From positions 1,178,001 to 1,242,000 of the forward strand of contig CAWCXF010000007.1 of assembly GCA_963799455.1 (NCBI GenBank): a stretch of DNA of 64,000 nt, in the 5' to 3' direction. This DNA is from CAWCXF01 sp963799455. Its GTDB lineage: Bacteria > Pseudomonadota > Alphaproteobacteria > Rhodobacterales > Rhodobacteraceae. Each line of letters starts with the position of its first letter. Position 1 is the stretch's first letter. Made by a program: the position numbers and the translations under genes. The notes below the pieces were generated by a model that searched no databases, was not told where the DNA came from, and saw nothing but the letters and a program-made list of their open reading frames with translations. This document shows positions 10,470 to 19,510 of the stretch, piece after piece.

Positions 10470-10600
10470 CGCCTTCGCCATCTGTCGAGGGACACCGACA
10501 TGCCGTCGCTCCCCGAGCACGCCCTCGTAGCCGTCCGCAACCGCCTGAACGCCACCCCGCGCCATTGCCTCGGATGGCAGCCCCGCGAAAGGCCTTCCGC
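10470..10600 (+). pseudogene. IS30-like transposase C-terminal scrap
   Basis: A short plus-strand stretch reads LPEHALVAVRNRLNATPRHCLGW, the usual end of IS30-type transposases (LN-x-RPRKxLGW). Nothing upstream is recognisable as the catalytic core. A small relic only. Confidence 0.45.
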
Positions 10601-11034
10601 GACCCCCCCATGGAGCGGACCTCACCCGCTTGGTCTCTTGCCCACGCTCGCCGTCGCGCTTGCCTTCTCGTCATGGAGCTATGGGGGTGGTGGATGGGAC
10701 GGGTGGCGAGCGCGAGCCGGCCGGCGTCGAGGGGCTGTCGCGGGTCGTGGACGGGTCGATGGGCGTGGCGAGCGCGGCGGCGGCGGGCGCGAGCCGGCCT
10801 TCGAGCGGTCGCATCCGGGACGGCGTGCGGCCGCACGCGCTCGCCCTGATCCACGAATCCCCCCGCCGCCGACCCTCCACGCCCGCGACCCCGGCCCATC
10901 GATGCCGCCGGGGGAGGGGCCGTCAATCCCAGACTATCAAACCGGAACGCTTGCGTGTAGCATGAAGCACCGCCGCGGGGTCGAACCACAACGGTCGAAA
11001 CCGGATGGCTCCTGCGGGCGGCGGGGGGACGGCA
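10601..11034. other. Intergenic sequence without recognisable gene
   Basis: About 430 bp between the last IS relic and the 168-residue hypothetical gene. I see only low-complexity GC-rich reading frames. A slightly lower-GC patch near 10925-10975 could hold the promoter of the downstream gene, but no clear -35/-10 or -24/-12 pair is visible. Confidence 0.4.
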
Positions 11035-11540
11035 TGGTCGACATCATCTCGAAGCGCTCCGGTCCGCGACGCGAGGACGAGCGCGCGCGCAGCCTGATCG
11101 AGCGCAACCGCGGCACGATCACGAAGCTCGCGGACCAGCTCAGCGACGGCGCCTACTCGGCCTCGCGGCGACGGGCGAGGGAGCCGGCCGAGCCGCAGGC
11201 CTCGGGCCTCATCATCTCGGATCTCGGGGCGGGGCGGAGGCCGGTGGAGGCCGAGCCCTACGTCCGGATCAGCCCCAACCGCCGGGTGGTGATCGTCGAT
11301 CACGCCACCAGCCGCCAGATGCACTTCCTGGGAGAGCTTCGCCGCCGGGACGGGATCCTCCGCTTCGTGCTCGCGACCGCCGAGAACCGCTTCTTCACGC
11401 CGCTCGACGCCGACCTGGCGGAGAAGCTCGCACCTCTCGACGGCCTCGTCCTCGGGACCGGCCTCGGGACCGGCCTCGGGACCGGCAGGACCGAGGACGA
11501 TCTCGCGGTCGAGATCGGCGAGATCCTCGGCATCGCGTAG
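11035..11540 (+). CDS. Hypothetical protein (168 aa)
   Basis: Not recognised. The start MVDIISKRSGPRREDERAR is chosen because the sequence becomes protein-like here. Residues 10-50 are basic and helical. A compact region, YVRISPNRRVVIVDH...GELRRRDGILRFVLATAENRFF, looks like a small beta-rich fold. Near the C-terminus, three copies of a 12-bp unit encode GTGLGTGLGTG. No signal peptide or membrane segment. It ends 24 bp before the sigma-54 regulator gene on the same strand, so the two may be co-transcribed. Function unknown. Confidence 0.6.
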
Positions 11541-11564
11541 CCGCTCGCGGCCATCCGCCGGACG

Positions 11565-13583
11565 ATGGCCGGAGCTCGTTCCTGGGAGGTGCGGCCGACC
11601 ATGCCACCTACGGCGCGTCCCTTCGGAAGCCGCTCCCTCTCGGACGTCGATCAGCGCCGCACGAATCTCGCCTGGGAGCGTCACCAGGAGGGCCGGCAGG
11701 ACGACGAGGCCGCCGCCCAGGGCGTGCGCTCGGAGATCGACCGCTCTTGGTTGCGCTCGACCTCCGCCGGCATCGATCCCGACCGTGGCGAGGCGCCTCC
11801 GGCGGAGGCGCCGGACGATCTCGACCGGCTCCTCACCGCCAACCGCGAGCTCTGCCGCGCGGCGCGCGGCTCGCTCGACAAGATCGGGCGGATGCTCGCG
11901 GGCACCGAGGCGATGATGATCCTGACCGACCGGGCCGGGCTCGTGATCGAGGCGATCGGCGACCCCAAGACCATCGCCGAGGGCGAGAAGATCAACCTGC
12001 GCGTCGGCCGGCTGTGGAACGAGCACGCCGTCGGCACCAACGGCATCGGCACCGCGCTCTGGGCCGGCAAGCCGATGTTCGTGCACGGCTCGGAGCACTT
12101 CGTCGGCGCCCTCAAGGAGTGGAGCTGCGCCGCCGCCCCGATCCGCAACCCGCTCGACCAGTCGGTGATGGGCGCGGTCGACCTCTCGGGGCTGACCAAG
12201 ATCTTCCGCGAGCACAACGCCGCCTTCGCCGCCGCCGCCGCGGGCGAGATCCAGGCGGCGCTGGCGCAGGCGGTCAACGAGGAGCGGATCCGCCTGCTCG
12301 ACGCGCTCATCGAGCAGGTGCCGGTCGCGGGCCACGAGGACGGCATCATCATCCTCGACTGCAAGGGCCGGGTGCTGCACCGGCGCGGCGTCGAGCGCCT
12401 GATCCTCGCCGATGGCAGCGAGCTCGACGCGCGGATGGGCCGGCGGCTCGTCGACCTCCCCGACGCGGTCCCGCCCGACGAGATCGCCGCGAGGCTGGCG
12501 TCCTTGCCCTGCCGCGGCGTCAAGAGCCTGCGGATCGACGGCGAGGTGCGCGGCGTCGCGCTCGTGATCGACACCAAGCGCGAGAGGCGGCACCCCTCGG
12601 CGCCCTTCGTCGCGATGAGCGCGCCGCGCGCGGCGCAGGCGGGCGCGATCGTGGCCGAGTGCCCGGCCATGCTCGAGGCCATCGACCTGGCCCGGCGGGT
12701 GGCGCGGGTCGACGCCGCGGTGCTGGTCGAGGGCGAGACCGGGACCGGCAAGGAGCTGTTCGCGCGGCTGATCCACGCCGAGCACTCGGGCGCGCGCAAG
12801 ACGCCCTACGTGGCGATCAACTGCGGCGCCTTCTCGCGCGAGCTCTTCGGGGCCGAGCTCTTCGGCCATGTCGAGGGCGCCTTCACCGGCGCCACGAGGG
12901 AGGGCAAGGCCGGCAAGCTGGAGCAGGCCGGCGGCGGCGTCTTCTGCCTCGACGAGATCGGGGAGATGCCGCTCGAGATCCAGCCCTACCTGCTGCGGGT
13001 GCTGGAGGAGCGCGTCGTCTACCGGATCGGCGACAGCCGGGCGCGACCCTTCGACGCGCATCTCGTCGCGCTCACCAACCGCGACCTCGGCGCCGACGTC
13101 GAGGCCGGTCGGTTCCGGCGCGACCTCTACTACCGGATCAACGCGGTCACGGTCAGGGTGCCGCCGCTCAGGACGCGGGGCGAGGACGTCCTGCTCCTCC
13201 TCGACCACTTCAACCGCCAGATCGCCGGGGAGTTCGGGCTCGAGCCTCTGCGCTTCTCGGCCGATCTGCGCAACGTCTTCCTCGGCCATCGCTGGCCAGG
13301 CAACGTGCGCGAGCTGCGCAACCTCGTGCAGCGCCTGCACACGGTGAGCGGGCGGCGCGAGGTCACGATGTCCGACCTGCCCGGCGAGATCGGCGAGGGC
13401 GCCCCGCCTGGCGAGGAGCGCCAGGACCGCGGCAGCCTCAAGAGCGCCGAGCGGGCGATCATCCTGCAGACCGTCGAGAGGTTCGACGGCAACCTCAGCC
13501 GGGCGGCGAAGGCGCTGGGCATCACCCGCCCGACGCTCTACCGCAAGCTGCGCCTCTACAACATCACCCGGACCTACCGCTGA
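11565..13583 (+). CDS. Sigma-54-dependent transcriptional activator (AcoR/MimR type)
   Basis: A 672-residue enhancer-binding protein. An N-terminal GAF-type sensory region (about 90-230) is followed by a linker, then the AAA+ domain with Walker A GETGTGKE (about 390). The sigma-54 contact loop GAFTGA is at about 438 and Walker B CLDEIGEM follows. The C-terminal Fis-type helix-turn-helix reads NLSRAAKALGITRPTLYRKL. It would drive a -24/-12 promoter in response to a small ligand. An alternative start at ATG 11601 has GGGAGG upstream. Proteins of this architecture control acetoin and propane-monooxygenase operons. The monooxygenase remnant 6 kb downstream makes a MimR-like role possible, but it could equally control the adjacent unknown genes. 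Confidence 0.88.
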   Translation: MAGARSWEVRPTMPPTARPFGSRSLSDVDQRRTNLAWERHQEGRQDDEAAAQGVRSEIDRSWLRSTSAGIDPDRGEAPPAEAPDDLDRLLTANRELCRAARGSLDKIGRMLAGTEAMMILTDRAGLVIEAIGDPKTIAEGEKINLRVGRLWNEHAVGTNGIGTALWAGKPMFVHGSEHFVGALKEWSCAAAPIRNPLDQSVMGAVDLSGLTKIFREHNAAFAAAAAGEIQAALAQAVNEERIRLLDALIEQVPVAGHEDGIIILDCKGRVLHRRGVERLILADGSELDARMGRRLVDLPDAVPPDEIAARLASLPCRGVKSLRIDGEVRGVALVIDTKRERRHPSAPFVAMSAPRAAQAGAIVAECPAMLEAIDLARRVARVDAAVLVEGETGTGKELFARLIHAEHSGARKTPYVAINCGAFSRELFGAELFGHVEGAFTGATREGKAGKLEQAGGGVFCLDEIGEMPLEIQPYLLRVLEERVVYRIGDSRARPFDAHLVALTNRDLGADVEAGRFRRDLYYRINAVTVRVPPLRTRGEDVLLLLDHFNRQIAGEFGLEPLRFSADLRNVFLGHRWPGNVRELRNLVQRLHTVSGRREVTMSDLPGEIGEGAPPGEERQDRGSLKSAERAIILQTVERFDGNLSRAAKALGITRPTLYRKLRLYNITRTYR

Positions 13584-13683
13584 TCCTCGGAGCCCGATCG
13601 ACGGTTTGCCTTCCGCGGCGGCGGCCTTAGCTGTGCGGCGGCGAGCGGGGAAACACGAGCCGGCACGGGCCGAGGAAAACCGG

Positions 13684-14598
13684 GTGGAGGGCATGGTCTA
13701 CATCGGGTCGGTGCACCAAGGCCCGGACCAGTACTATCGCGGGGTCTCCCCTCAGCTCCTCGCCAGGGTGCGCCAGAACTGGTCCGCGCTGGGGCTCGAC
13801 CTCGACGCCATCTGGCACAGCTCGGTCCGCAGCCAGCCCGGCTTCGGCGACCTCCGCGGCGTCCCCAGTCTCGCGGACAGCCGCCCCGTGGACCTCCTGC
13901 TGCTCTTCGACCAGGGCTGCGCCTGGGTCGACGTGGTCCGGCACATGGGCCACATGCTGCTCGACCGGCGCGAGGAGGGGCGGCTGACCGCGGCGCAGCT
14001 GCGCGGGCTCGTCGCCGTCACGACGCGCCTGCGCGAGGAGCTGGCCGCCGTGCGGATGCTGGCGATCGAGGGGCTCGCCACGCCCGCGATGCAGATCAGC
14101 CGCTCGATCTCCGAGGACGTGGACCTCGCCCTGCTGATCCAGATCCGCCGCAAGGTCGCGCAGAAGTTCGTCGATTGCGGCTCGCCCGAGGCCGCGAGCG
14201 CGTTCTGGCGCACCCACGTCGCGGGCGGGCGGGCCTTCCGCACGGTCTCGCAGGCGCTCTACCGCTTCGGCCTCGACTTCTCGGACGACAGCGACTACGC
14301 GCGCTGGCGCAAGGAGGTGCTCGTCTTCCTCGGCAGCGTCGTGCACACCTCCTTCGTGGGCTCGCCCACGGCCGGGGACCGCGGCGGCCCGCTGAGCCCG
14401 ATGGCGCAGGAGTGCCTCTACTTCACGACCGTCCGGCTCCAGGAGCTGTGCGCCTACTCGCTCGTGCTGGGCCAGGACCTGCGCGCCGACATCGCCTCGC
14501 TGGAGACCGGCCCCGGCCTGCCCGAGCTTCGCCGCCGCTTCATCCTCACCGGCGGCGACATCATCGTCGATCAGATGCGCTGGCTGACCTGCACCTGA
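13684..14598 (+). CDS. Hypothetical protein, possibly DUF5677-like
   Basis: A soluble, mostly helical protein of about 304 residues. The GTG start at 13684 (MEGMVYIGSVHQGPDQYY) is preferred because GAGGA lies 7-8 bases upstream; ATG 13693 is the alternative. The layout is a helical hairpin (REELAAVRMLAIEGLATPAMQ), a central RRKVAQKFVDCG segment, and a late FLGSVVHTSF. It loosely resembles DUF5677 proteins, which carry an arginine/glutamate helix and a late VH(P/T)S element. That match is tentative. It is convergent with the four-gene minus-strand operon that ends 21 bp away. Confidence 0.55.
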   Translation: MEGMVYIGSVHQGPDQYYRGVSPQLLARVRQNWSALGLDLDAIWHSSVRSQPGFGDLRGVPSLADSRPVDLLLLFDQGCAWVDVVRHMGHMLLDRREEGRLTAAQLRGLVAVTTRLREELAAVRMLAIEGLATPAMQISRSISEDVDLALLIQIRRKVAQKFVDCGSPEAASAFWRTHVAGGRAFRTVSQALYRFGLDFSDDSDYARWRKEVLVFLGSVVHTSFVGSPTAGDRGGPLSPMAQECLYFTTVRLQELCAYSLVLGQDLRADIASLETGPGLPELRRRFILTGGDIIVDQMRWLTCT

Positions 14599-14619
14599 GC
14601 CGCCCGGCCAAGACGCGCC

Positions 14620-14799
14620 TCAGCGCTCGCGCGGCGCCTGCATCTTGCCGTCGGCGATCCAGCGCGCGGCCAGCACGAAGGCGCCGGTGGCGAAGTCCTT
14701 GCCGTGCTCGGCGATCATCCTCTGCCCGATCTCGGCGATCTGGCGGAAGTACTCGTCCTTGCTCTCCTCCTGCGGGGTCAGTCTCGGCTTGGCGTCCAT
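14620..14799 (-). CDS. Small hypothetical protein (59 aa)
   Basis: A short, charged helical protein, MDAKPRLTPQEESKDEYF... ending in ARWIADGKMQAPRER. A good ribosome site (GGGAGGGAG) stands 7 bases before ATG 14799. It is the last gene of a minus-strand operon and starts 17 bp after the stop of the propeller-like gene. No family recognised. Confidence 0.6.
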   Translation of the reverse strand: MDAKPRLTPQEESKDEYFRQIAEIGQRMIAEHGKDFATGAFVLAARWIADGKMQAPRER

Positions 14800-14816
14800 C
14801 TCGGGCTCCCTCCCTG

Positions 14817-15914
14817 CTACTTGAACACGCCCGCCGGGAAGGCGAGCAGGCAGCATGTTCCCAGCGCGTCCCCGACCGCGAGGTGCGTCCCGTCCGCCGC
14901 CCAGGCGAGCGCCGTGATCGCGCCGCCGTCGGGGCGCAGCATCATCTCGTCGCTCTCGCCCACCTTGGCCACGCACAGCAGGCCGCTCGCGTAGCCGACC
15001 GCGACCAGCGGACGGTCGGGCGAGGCCGCGACGCGCTCGACGATCACCAGCCCGTTGCGCCCGACCGACAGGCCCTCGCCGAGCCCGTCCTCGTCGAGCG
15101 CCCAGGCGACGGTGCGGAACGCCCCCGAGGTGGCGAGCGCCCCGGCCGCCACGCTCCAGGCGAAGGAGCGCACCGGCGTCGGGTAGTCGGCGACCGTCTC
15201 TCCCGTCAGGTCCGCGAGGCGCACGACGACGAAGCCCGGCTCGCGCAGGCCGCAGGCCATGAGGCGCCCGTCGGGGCTGAAGCTCAGATGCTCGGGCACG
15301 CCGTCGAAGGCCACGCCGCCGGCCCAGTCGCCGCCCGCGCGCAACGCCACCGCCCCCTCCCGCCCCACCGCGAGCGTCCGCCCGTCGGGGGCGTAGGCCA
15401 GCGCCGTCACCGGCGCCTCGGCGTCGAAGCGCGCGGCGGCCCCGGGCTCCGCCTCGGTCAGGAGGTGCACCGTGCCGCCCACCGCGACGGCCACGTCGGA
15501 TGCCGTGGGATGGGCCGCCATCGCCGCCACCGGCCCGCCCAGGTCGAGCGCGAGCGGCACGACCTGGCCGCGCGGCGTGATCGAGACCAGCCCGCCGGTC
15601 CTGGCGCTGGCCGCGAGGAACGACCTGTCGCCGTAGGGGGCGATCGGGCCCAGAACGTCCCTGACCTGCGGCGCCGGCGGGACGGGCTTGCGGCGCGGCA
15701 TGATCGACTGGCGGCCCGAGTCCACGGCGACGCGGATGCGGGTCTCGGCACGCTCGGGATCGGCGACCGGCGCGAGCGCCAGCGTGCCGCCGCCGAGGAA
15801 CGCCACGGTGCTGCCGTGGCGGTTGAAGACCGCCTCGCCCACCGCGCCCGGCAGATCCCAGCTCCGGCCGATGAGATCGACCAGGCTCGGCGGTCCGTGG
15901 CTGTCGTCGGGCAT
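14817..15914 (-). CDS. WD40/beta-propeller-like repeat protein (365 aa)
   Basis: The sequence consists of about seven beta-rich repeats with the pattern V-x-ALA-x-x-PDG-x-x-LAVG (for example TALAYAPDGRTLAVG, LSFSPDGRLMACG, TALAWAADGTHLAVG). This is typical of WD40/quinoprotein-like propellers used as protein-binding scaffolds. There is no signal peptide, so it is probably cytoplasmic. ATG 15914 follows GAGGGGGGAGG. It sits in an operon with three small unknown proteins, downstream of a 94-residue coiled-coil-like protein. Partner and role unknown. Confidence 0.7.
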   Translation of the reverse strand: MPDDSHGPPSLVDLIGRSWDLPGAVGEAVFNRHGSTVAFLGGGTLALAPVADPERAETRIRVAVDSGRQSIMPRRKPVPPAPQVRDVLGPIAPYGDRSFLAASARTGGLVSITPRGQVVPLALDLGGPVAAMAAHPTASDVAVAVGGTVHLLTEAEPGAAARFDAEAPVTALAYAPDGRTLAVGREGAVALRAGGDWAGGVAFDGVPEHLSFSPDGRLMACGLREPGFVVVRLADLTGETVADYPTPVRSFAWSVAAGALATSGAFRTVAWALDEDGLGEGLSVGRNGLVIVERVAASPDRPLVAVGYASGLLCVAKVGESDEMMLRPDGGAITALAWAADGTHLAVGDALGTCCLLAFPAGVFK

Positions 15915-15925
15915 CGCCTCCCCCC

Positions 15926-16210
15926 TCACCTGTCCCCGGCCGCCAGCTCCCGGTCGAGCGCGTCGAGCCGGTCGCTCAGCACCCGCATCCGTTCAGCCGT
16001 CTCGGCCAGCTCGGAGCGCGCCGCCGCGTCGCGGGCCTCGACCTCCGAGGCTTCCGCGGCGCCGCGCCCTTCGTCCACCGACATCCGCTCGATCGCGGCC
16101 CCGCCCGCCCCGGCCTGGGCGCGCCGGTGCGCGGCGTTGGCCTCGGTCAGCTCCAGCACCGTGCGCAGCCGGTCGGCGAGGATCGCCTCGCTGGGCCGCT
16201 GGGCGCTCAT
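15926..16210 (-). CDS. Small helical, coiled-coil-like hypothetical protein (94 aa)
   Basis: Almost wholly alpha-helical, rich in Ala, Glu and Arg, with heptad-like ends (AERMRVLSDRLDALDRELAAG). The start overlaps the stop of the preceding 153-residue gene by four bases (ATGA). Probably a structural or partner-binding subunit. No family recognised. Confidence 0.6.
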   Translation of the reverse strand: MSAQRPSEAILADRLRTVLELTEANAAHRRAQAGAGGAAIERMSVDEGRGAAEASEVEARDAAARSELAETAERMRVLSDRLDALDRELAAGDR

Positions 16211-16668
16211 GCCCGCCCCATCCGGCCCGCCTCGCGCTCGATCTCGGCGAGCTGGCGCGGCAGGTCGTCCGCCTCGGCCAGGAACTTCGCCTCGACCGTC
16301 TCGATGTGGCTTCGCAGCGTGTCCCAGGCGTCCGAGCGGATCACGCCGGCGGTGTCGCCCAGCATCCGCTCGATCTCGCCGATGTGGAAGGGCCGGGCCA
16401 TCGCCACGCCGTTGAAGACGAAGTCGCGCATCTCGGTGGCGTGGCTGTCGATGAAGATCTGCAGCAGCGCCTGGTCCTCGCGCCGGATCCCGCGCGCCTC
16501 CAGCTCGCGGATCACCAGATCCTGGAAGTAGCGCAGCGCCCGATACTGCGCCTCGCCGAGGAACTGCATGACGAAGACGAGATTGTGCGGCGCGAGCCGG
16601 ATGATCTGCTCGGCCAGATCCGCGCCGTCGTGCGCGCCCGTCGCGCGCCTGTCGTCGGACTCTCCCAT
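16207..16668 (-). CDS. Hypothetical protein (153 aa), first gene of the unknown operon
   Basis: A soluble helical protein. A distinctive stretch, RLAPHNLVFVMQFLGEAQYRA, then IFIDSHATEMRDFVFNG and RPFHIGEIERML, should make a good search query. ATG 16668 is preferred because GAGGGA lies 6 bases upstream; a longer start at 16725 would put the N-terminus almost at the IS boundary. The IS copy ends 64 bp upstream, so the element sits in or next to the promoter of this operon. Function unknown. Confidence 0.6.
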   Translation of the reverse strand: MGESDDRRATGAHDGADLAEQIIRLAPHNLVFVMQFLGEAQYRALRYFQDLVIRELEARGIRREDQALLQIFIDSHATEMRDFVFNGVAMARPFHIGEIERMLGDTAGVIRSDAWDTLRSHIETVEAKFLAEADDLPRQLAEIEREAGRMGRA

Positions 16669-16732
16669 CACGTCCCTCGCCCAAGCCAGGCATCCCGCGG
16701 ATGCGGCGTTCCGACCCGAAGCCATTCGACGA

Positions 16733-17781
16733 GGCCTTGTTGCACGAAGCCTGCCCGGGATTCACATTGCCGGTCCAGCGGCATAGCTGGGCGTCATGTC
16801 CAAGCCTGCCCCGACGCGCTACCGCACCCTGAACTGGTCCGCCTACAACGCGTCGCTGCGTGAGCGTGGATCGCTGACCGTCTGGTTCGACCCTTCGACG
16901 CCCTGGCACGCGGCGCCATCGGGCAAGCGCGGCGGCCAGCCGGTCTACAGCGACGCCGCGATCCAGGCTTGCCTGACGATCAAGGTGCTGTTCGGCCTGC
17001 CGCTTCGCCAGACGACCGGCTTCGTCGCGAGCCTTCTGAAGTTCGCGGGGCTCGACTGGCCGGTGCCGGACTTCTCGACGCTCTGCCGACGGCAGAAGAC
17101 CTTGGCCGTTCAGCTGCCCTACCGGGGCAGCGGCGGCCCGCTGCACCTGCTCGTGGACAGCACGGGCATCAAGGTCCGAGGCGAGGGGGAATGGCACGCG
17201 CGCAAGCATGGCGGGGCGCGCAGACGGATCTGGCGAAAGGTCCACCTCGCCGTCGACGAGGTGACACTCGAGGTCCGCGCGGTCGAGATCACCGGCAGCG
17301 GCGTCGGCGATGGGCCTGTGCTACCGGACCTGCTCGGCCAGATCCCAGCAAACGAGCCAATCGTCTCGGTCACCGCCGACGGCGCCTACGACACCCGCGG
17401 CTGCCGCGACGCCATCGCGAACCGCGGCGCGGACGCTGTCATCCCGCCCCGGCGAAATGCCAAGCCTTGGGAGAAGGACAGCCCCGGCGTAGAAGCGAGG
17501 AACGAGGCTCTGCGCGCCATCAAGCGCCTCGGCCGCACGATCTGGCGCCGATGGAGCGGATACCACCGCCGAAGCCGCGCCGAGACCAAGATGAACTGCA
17601 TGAAGCTCCTCGGGCAAAAGCTCATGGCCCGCGACTTCGACCGCCAGACCGCCGAACTCCAAGTCCGCATCGCCATCCTCAACCGCTATACCGCGCTCGG
17701 CATCCCCGTCACACGACCCGTCGGCTGACCGCCGCGGGGAAAGGGGAAGCTCGGCCTTCAGGCGTTCCGTGCAACAGAGCC
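16733..17781 (+). mobile_element. IS5-family element (IS903-like), copy 1, 1049 bp
   Basis: The left end begins GGCCTTGTTGCACGAAGCC and the right end, read inward, begins GGCTCTGTTGCACGGAACG: imperfect terminal inverted repeats. One transposase gene fills the element. The 9 bp on each side (attcgacga and gttctccat) do not match, so no target duplication is visible, which indicates rearrangement after insertion. The same 1049-bp sequence occurs inverted at 22659-23707. Confidence 0.9.
16796..17728 (+). CDS. IS5-family transposase (IS903 group), copy 1
   Basis: A 310-residue DDE transposase. The N-terminus (NWSAYNASLRERGSLTVW) is typical of the IS903 group. The catalytic acidic residues fall in LLVDSTGIK, VTADGAYDTRG and RAETKMN, in that order, and the C-terminus ends in a basic tail. 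It appears intact and is identical to the product of the second copy, suggesting recent activity. It moves the element by cut-and-paste. Confidence 0.93.
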   Translation: MSKPAPTRYRTLNWSAYNASLRERGSLTVWFDPSTPWHAAPSGKRGGQPVYSDAAIQACLTIKVLFGLPLRQTTGFVASLLKFAGLDWPVPDFSTLCRRQKTLAVQLPYRGSGGPLHLLVDSTGIKVRGEGEWHARKHGGARRRIWRKVHLAVDEVTLEVRAVEITGSGVGDGPVLPDLLGQIPANEPIVSVTADGAYDTRGCRDAIANRGADAVIPPRRNAKPWEKDSPGVEARNEALRAIKRLGRTIWRRWSGYHRRSRAETKMNCMKLLGQKLMARDFDRQTAELQVRIAILNRYTALGIPVTRPVG

Positions 17782-18373
17782 GTTCTCCATGGCAAATACG
17801 CCGGAGCAAACCGACCGCCTCCAGTTCATCATCAAGAAATACCCTGCGGGCGCCTTCTCCGGAGAGCTCGACGGAGGCTCGATCGACGTCGGGGCCCACG
17901 TCACCCTGCGCGGGCCCTTCGGCACCTGCTTCCGACGGGAGGAGCGAGACGGAGCCCTGATCCTGGTCGCGGCCGGGTCGGGCATGTCGCCGATCTGGTC
18001 GATCCTCAACGACCACATCGCCAGCGGCGAGGACCGGCCGGTGCACTTCTTCTACGGCGCGCGCACCCAGGCCGACCTGTTCTACCTCGACCGCATCGGC
18101 GCGATCCTGGAGCGCCACGACAACGTCCACTTCGTGCCGGCGCTGAGCGACGCGGGCGACGACGCGACATGGGACGGCGCGCGCGGCTTCGTCCACGAGG
18201 TGGTCAGGGCCAAGCTCGACGAGCTGGGCATCGACGGGCAGGGCTGCGTCTACGCCTGCGGGCCGCCGCCGATGATCGACGCGCTCTCGCCGGTGCTCTT
18301 CATGCAGGACTTCGACCCCGACCGGATCTTCTTCGACCGCTTCACGCCCTCTACCGGTTCGTCGGCCCACTGA
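17782..18373 (+). pseudogene. Monooxygenase reductase component, C-terminal part (PrmB/MimB-like), 5' cut by IS
   Basis: Coding sequence starts exactly at the IS end with FSMANTPE, the middle of the FAD-binding motif of ferredoxin-type monooxygenase reductases. It continues through the NAD domain (AAGSGMSPIWSIL, FFYGAR, CGPPPMIDA) to a normal stop. The N-terminal 2Fe-2S domain and half of the flavin domain, about 140-150 residues, are missing. The protein would have passed electrons from NADH to the diiron hydroxylase. ATG 17789 (MANTPEQ) could start a 194-residue fragment but would lack the iron-sulphur centre. It is followed by the hydroxylase small subunit. Confidence 0.85.
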
Positions 18374-18429
18374 GACGGCGCCGACCGCTAGCAGGCTGAA
18401 ACGTCGAGACCAAAAGGGAGGATGTCCGA

Positions 18430-19510
18430 ATGCCAGCGACGTCGAGTTCGGTCGGATCGGGTGCTGCGGGGGCCGCGGTCTTCGCGGATTCCAACAGCCG
18501 CAAGTACCGCTACTTCGAGCCCCGGGGGAAGCGCGCGACGCACTACGAGGACGTCACCGTCGACGTCCAGCCCGACCCCGAGCGCTACCTGATCCAGGAC
18601 TGGATCATCGCGTTCCCGAACGGGGAGGGCGCCTACGACAAGGGGGCGACCAAGGCGCAGTCCTCGAACTGGCACGCCTTCCGCGCGCCCGACCAGGAAT
18701 GGGAGCGCACCCACTACCAGCGCCAGTCGAAGATCGAGACGATGGTGCAGAGCGTGATCCAGAACGCGCGCCGCGCCGGGGCCAACCGCGCCTTCGACCA
18801 CGTCTGGACCAAGGTCCTCCAGACCCATCTGGGCGCGTGGAAGCACGCTGAGTTCGGGCTGGGCACCTCGCTGATGCAGGCGCAGCGCTACGGCTACACC
18901 CAGATGATCAACAACGCCACGCTGACCAACTCCTCCGCACAAGCTGCGGCTCGCGCAGGACATCACGCTCTACCTCGCCGAGATCGGCATGGAGATCGAC
19001 GGCTGGGACGACGAGGCCGGCAAGCGCGCCTGGATGGAGGATCCCATCTGGCAGGGCACGCGCAAGGCGGTCGAGACGATCATGGGCTCGGCCGACTACG
19101 TCGAGCAATACCTGGCGATCAACCTCGTCTTCGAGCCGCTGGTGGGAGAGCTGTTCCGCTCGGGCTTCATGATGCAGGTCGCCGCGGCCAACTCCGACTT
19201 CATCACGCCCCCGGTGATCTCGGCGGCCGAGGCCGACTACGAGCGCAACCTCGCCAACGCCATCGACCTCGCCTACCTCCTGGTCAACGACGACAAGCAC
19301 GGCGACGCCAACCGCGCGCTGTTCCAGGGCTGGACCGAGACCCACGCGGCCCTCGCCGACGAGGCCTCGGCCAACCTGCGCCCGATCTGGTCGCAGCCCC
19401 ACTCCAAGCCGATCTCCTACGACGATGCCCGCGCCGTCTCCGAGGAGCGGCTCGCGCAGATCCTGGGCGAGATCGGCCTCAGCCGCCGGACGGAAGGGAC
19501 ACCGCAATGA
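18430..19510 (+). pseudogene. Propane-type monooxygenase hydroxylase small subunit (PrmC/MimC-like), frameshifted
   Basis: The structural (non-iron) subunit of a soluble diiron monooxygenase hydroxylase. The start (ATG 18430, GGGAGG upstream) leads through KYRYFEPRGKRATHYEDVTVD and WHAFRAPDQEWERTHYQRQS in one frame to about 18936. From about 18938 the sequence continues as HKLRLAQDITLYLAEIGMEIDGW in the next frame to 19510. The overall length, 1081 bp, equals 360 codons plus one base, so a single inserted base near 18937 explains the break. The stop overlaps the coupling-protein start by four bases. The iron-binding large subunit, normally upstream of the reductase, is not in the window. Confidence 0.85.

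Noticed and set aside
10940..10975. Sigma-54 (-24/-12) promoter before the 168-aa gene
   Set aside because: The GG and GC dinucleotides near ggaacgcttgcgt are not at the required 10-bp spacing.
11565..13583. Firm assignment of the activator as the regulator of the monooxygenase operon
   Set aside because: The two are separated by about 4 kb, an IS and a divergent unknown operon, and no sigma-54 promoter was found before the truncated reductase; only a possibility is stated.
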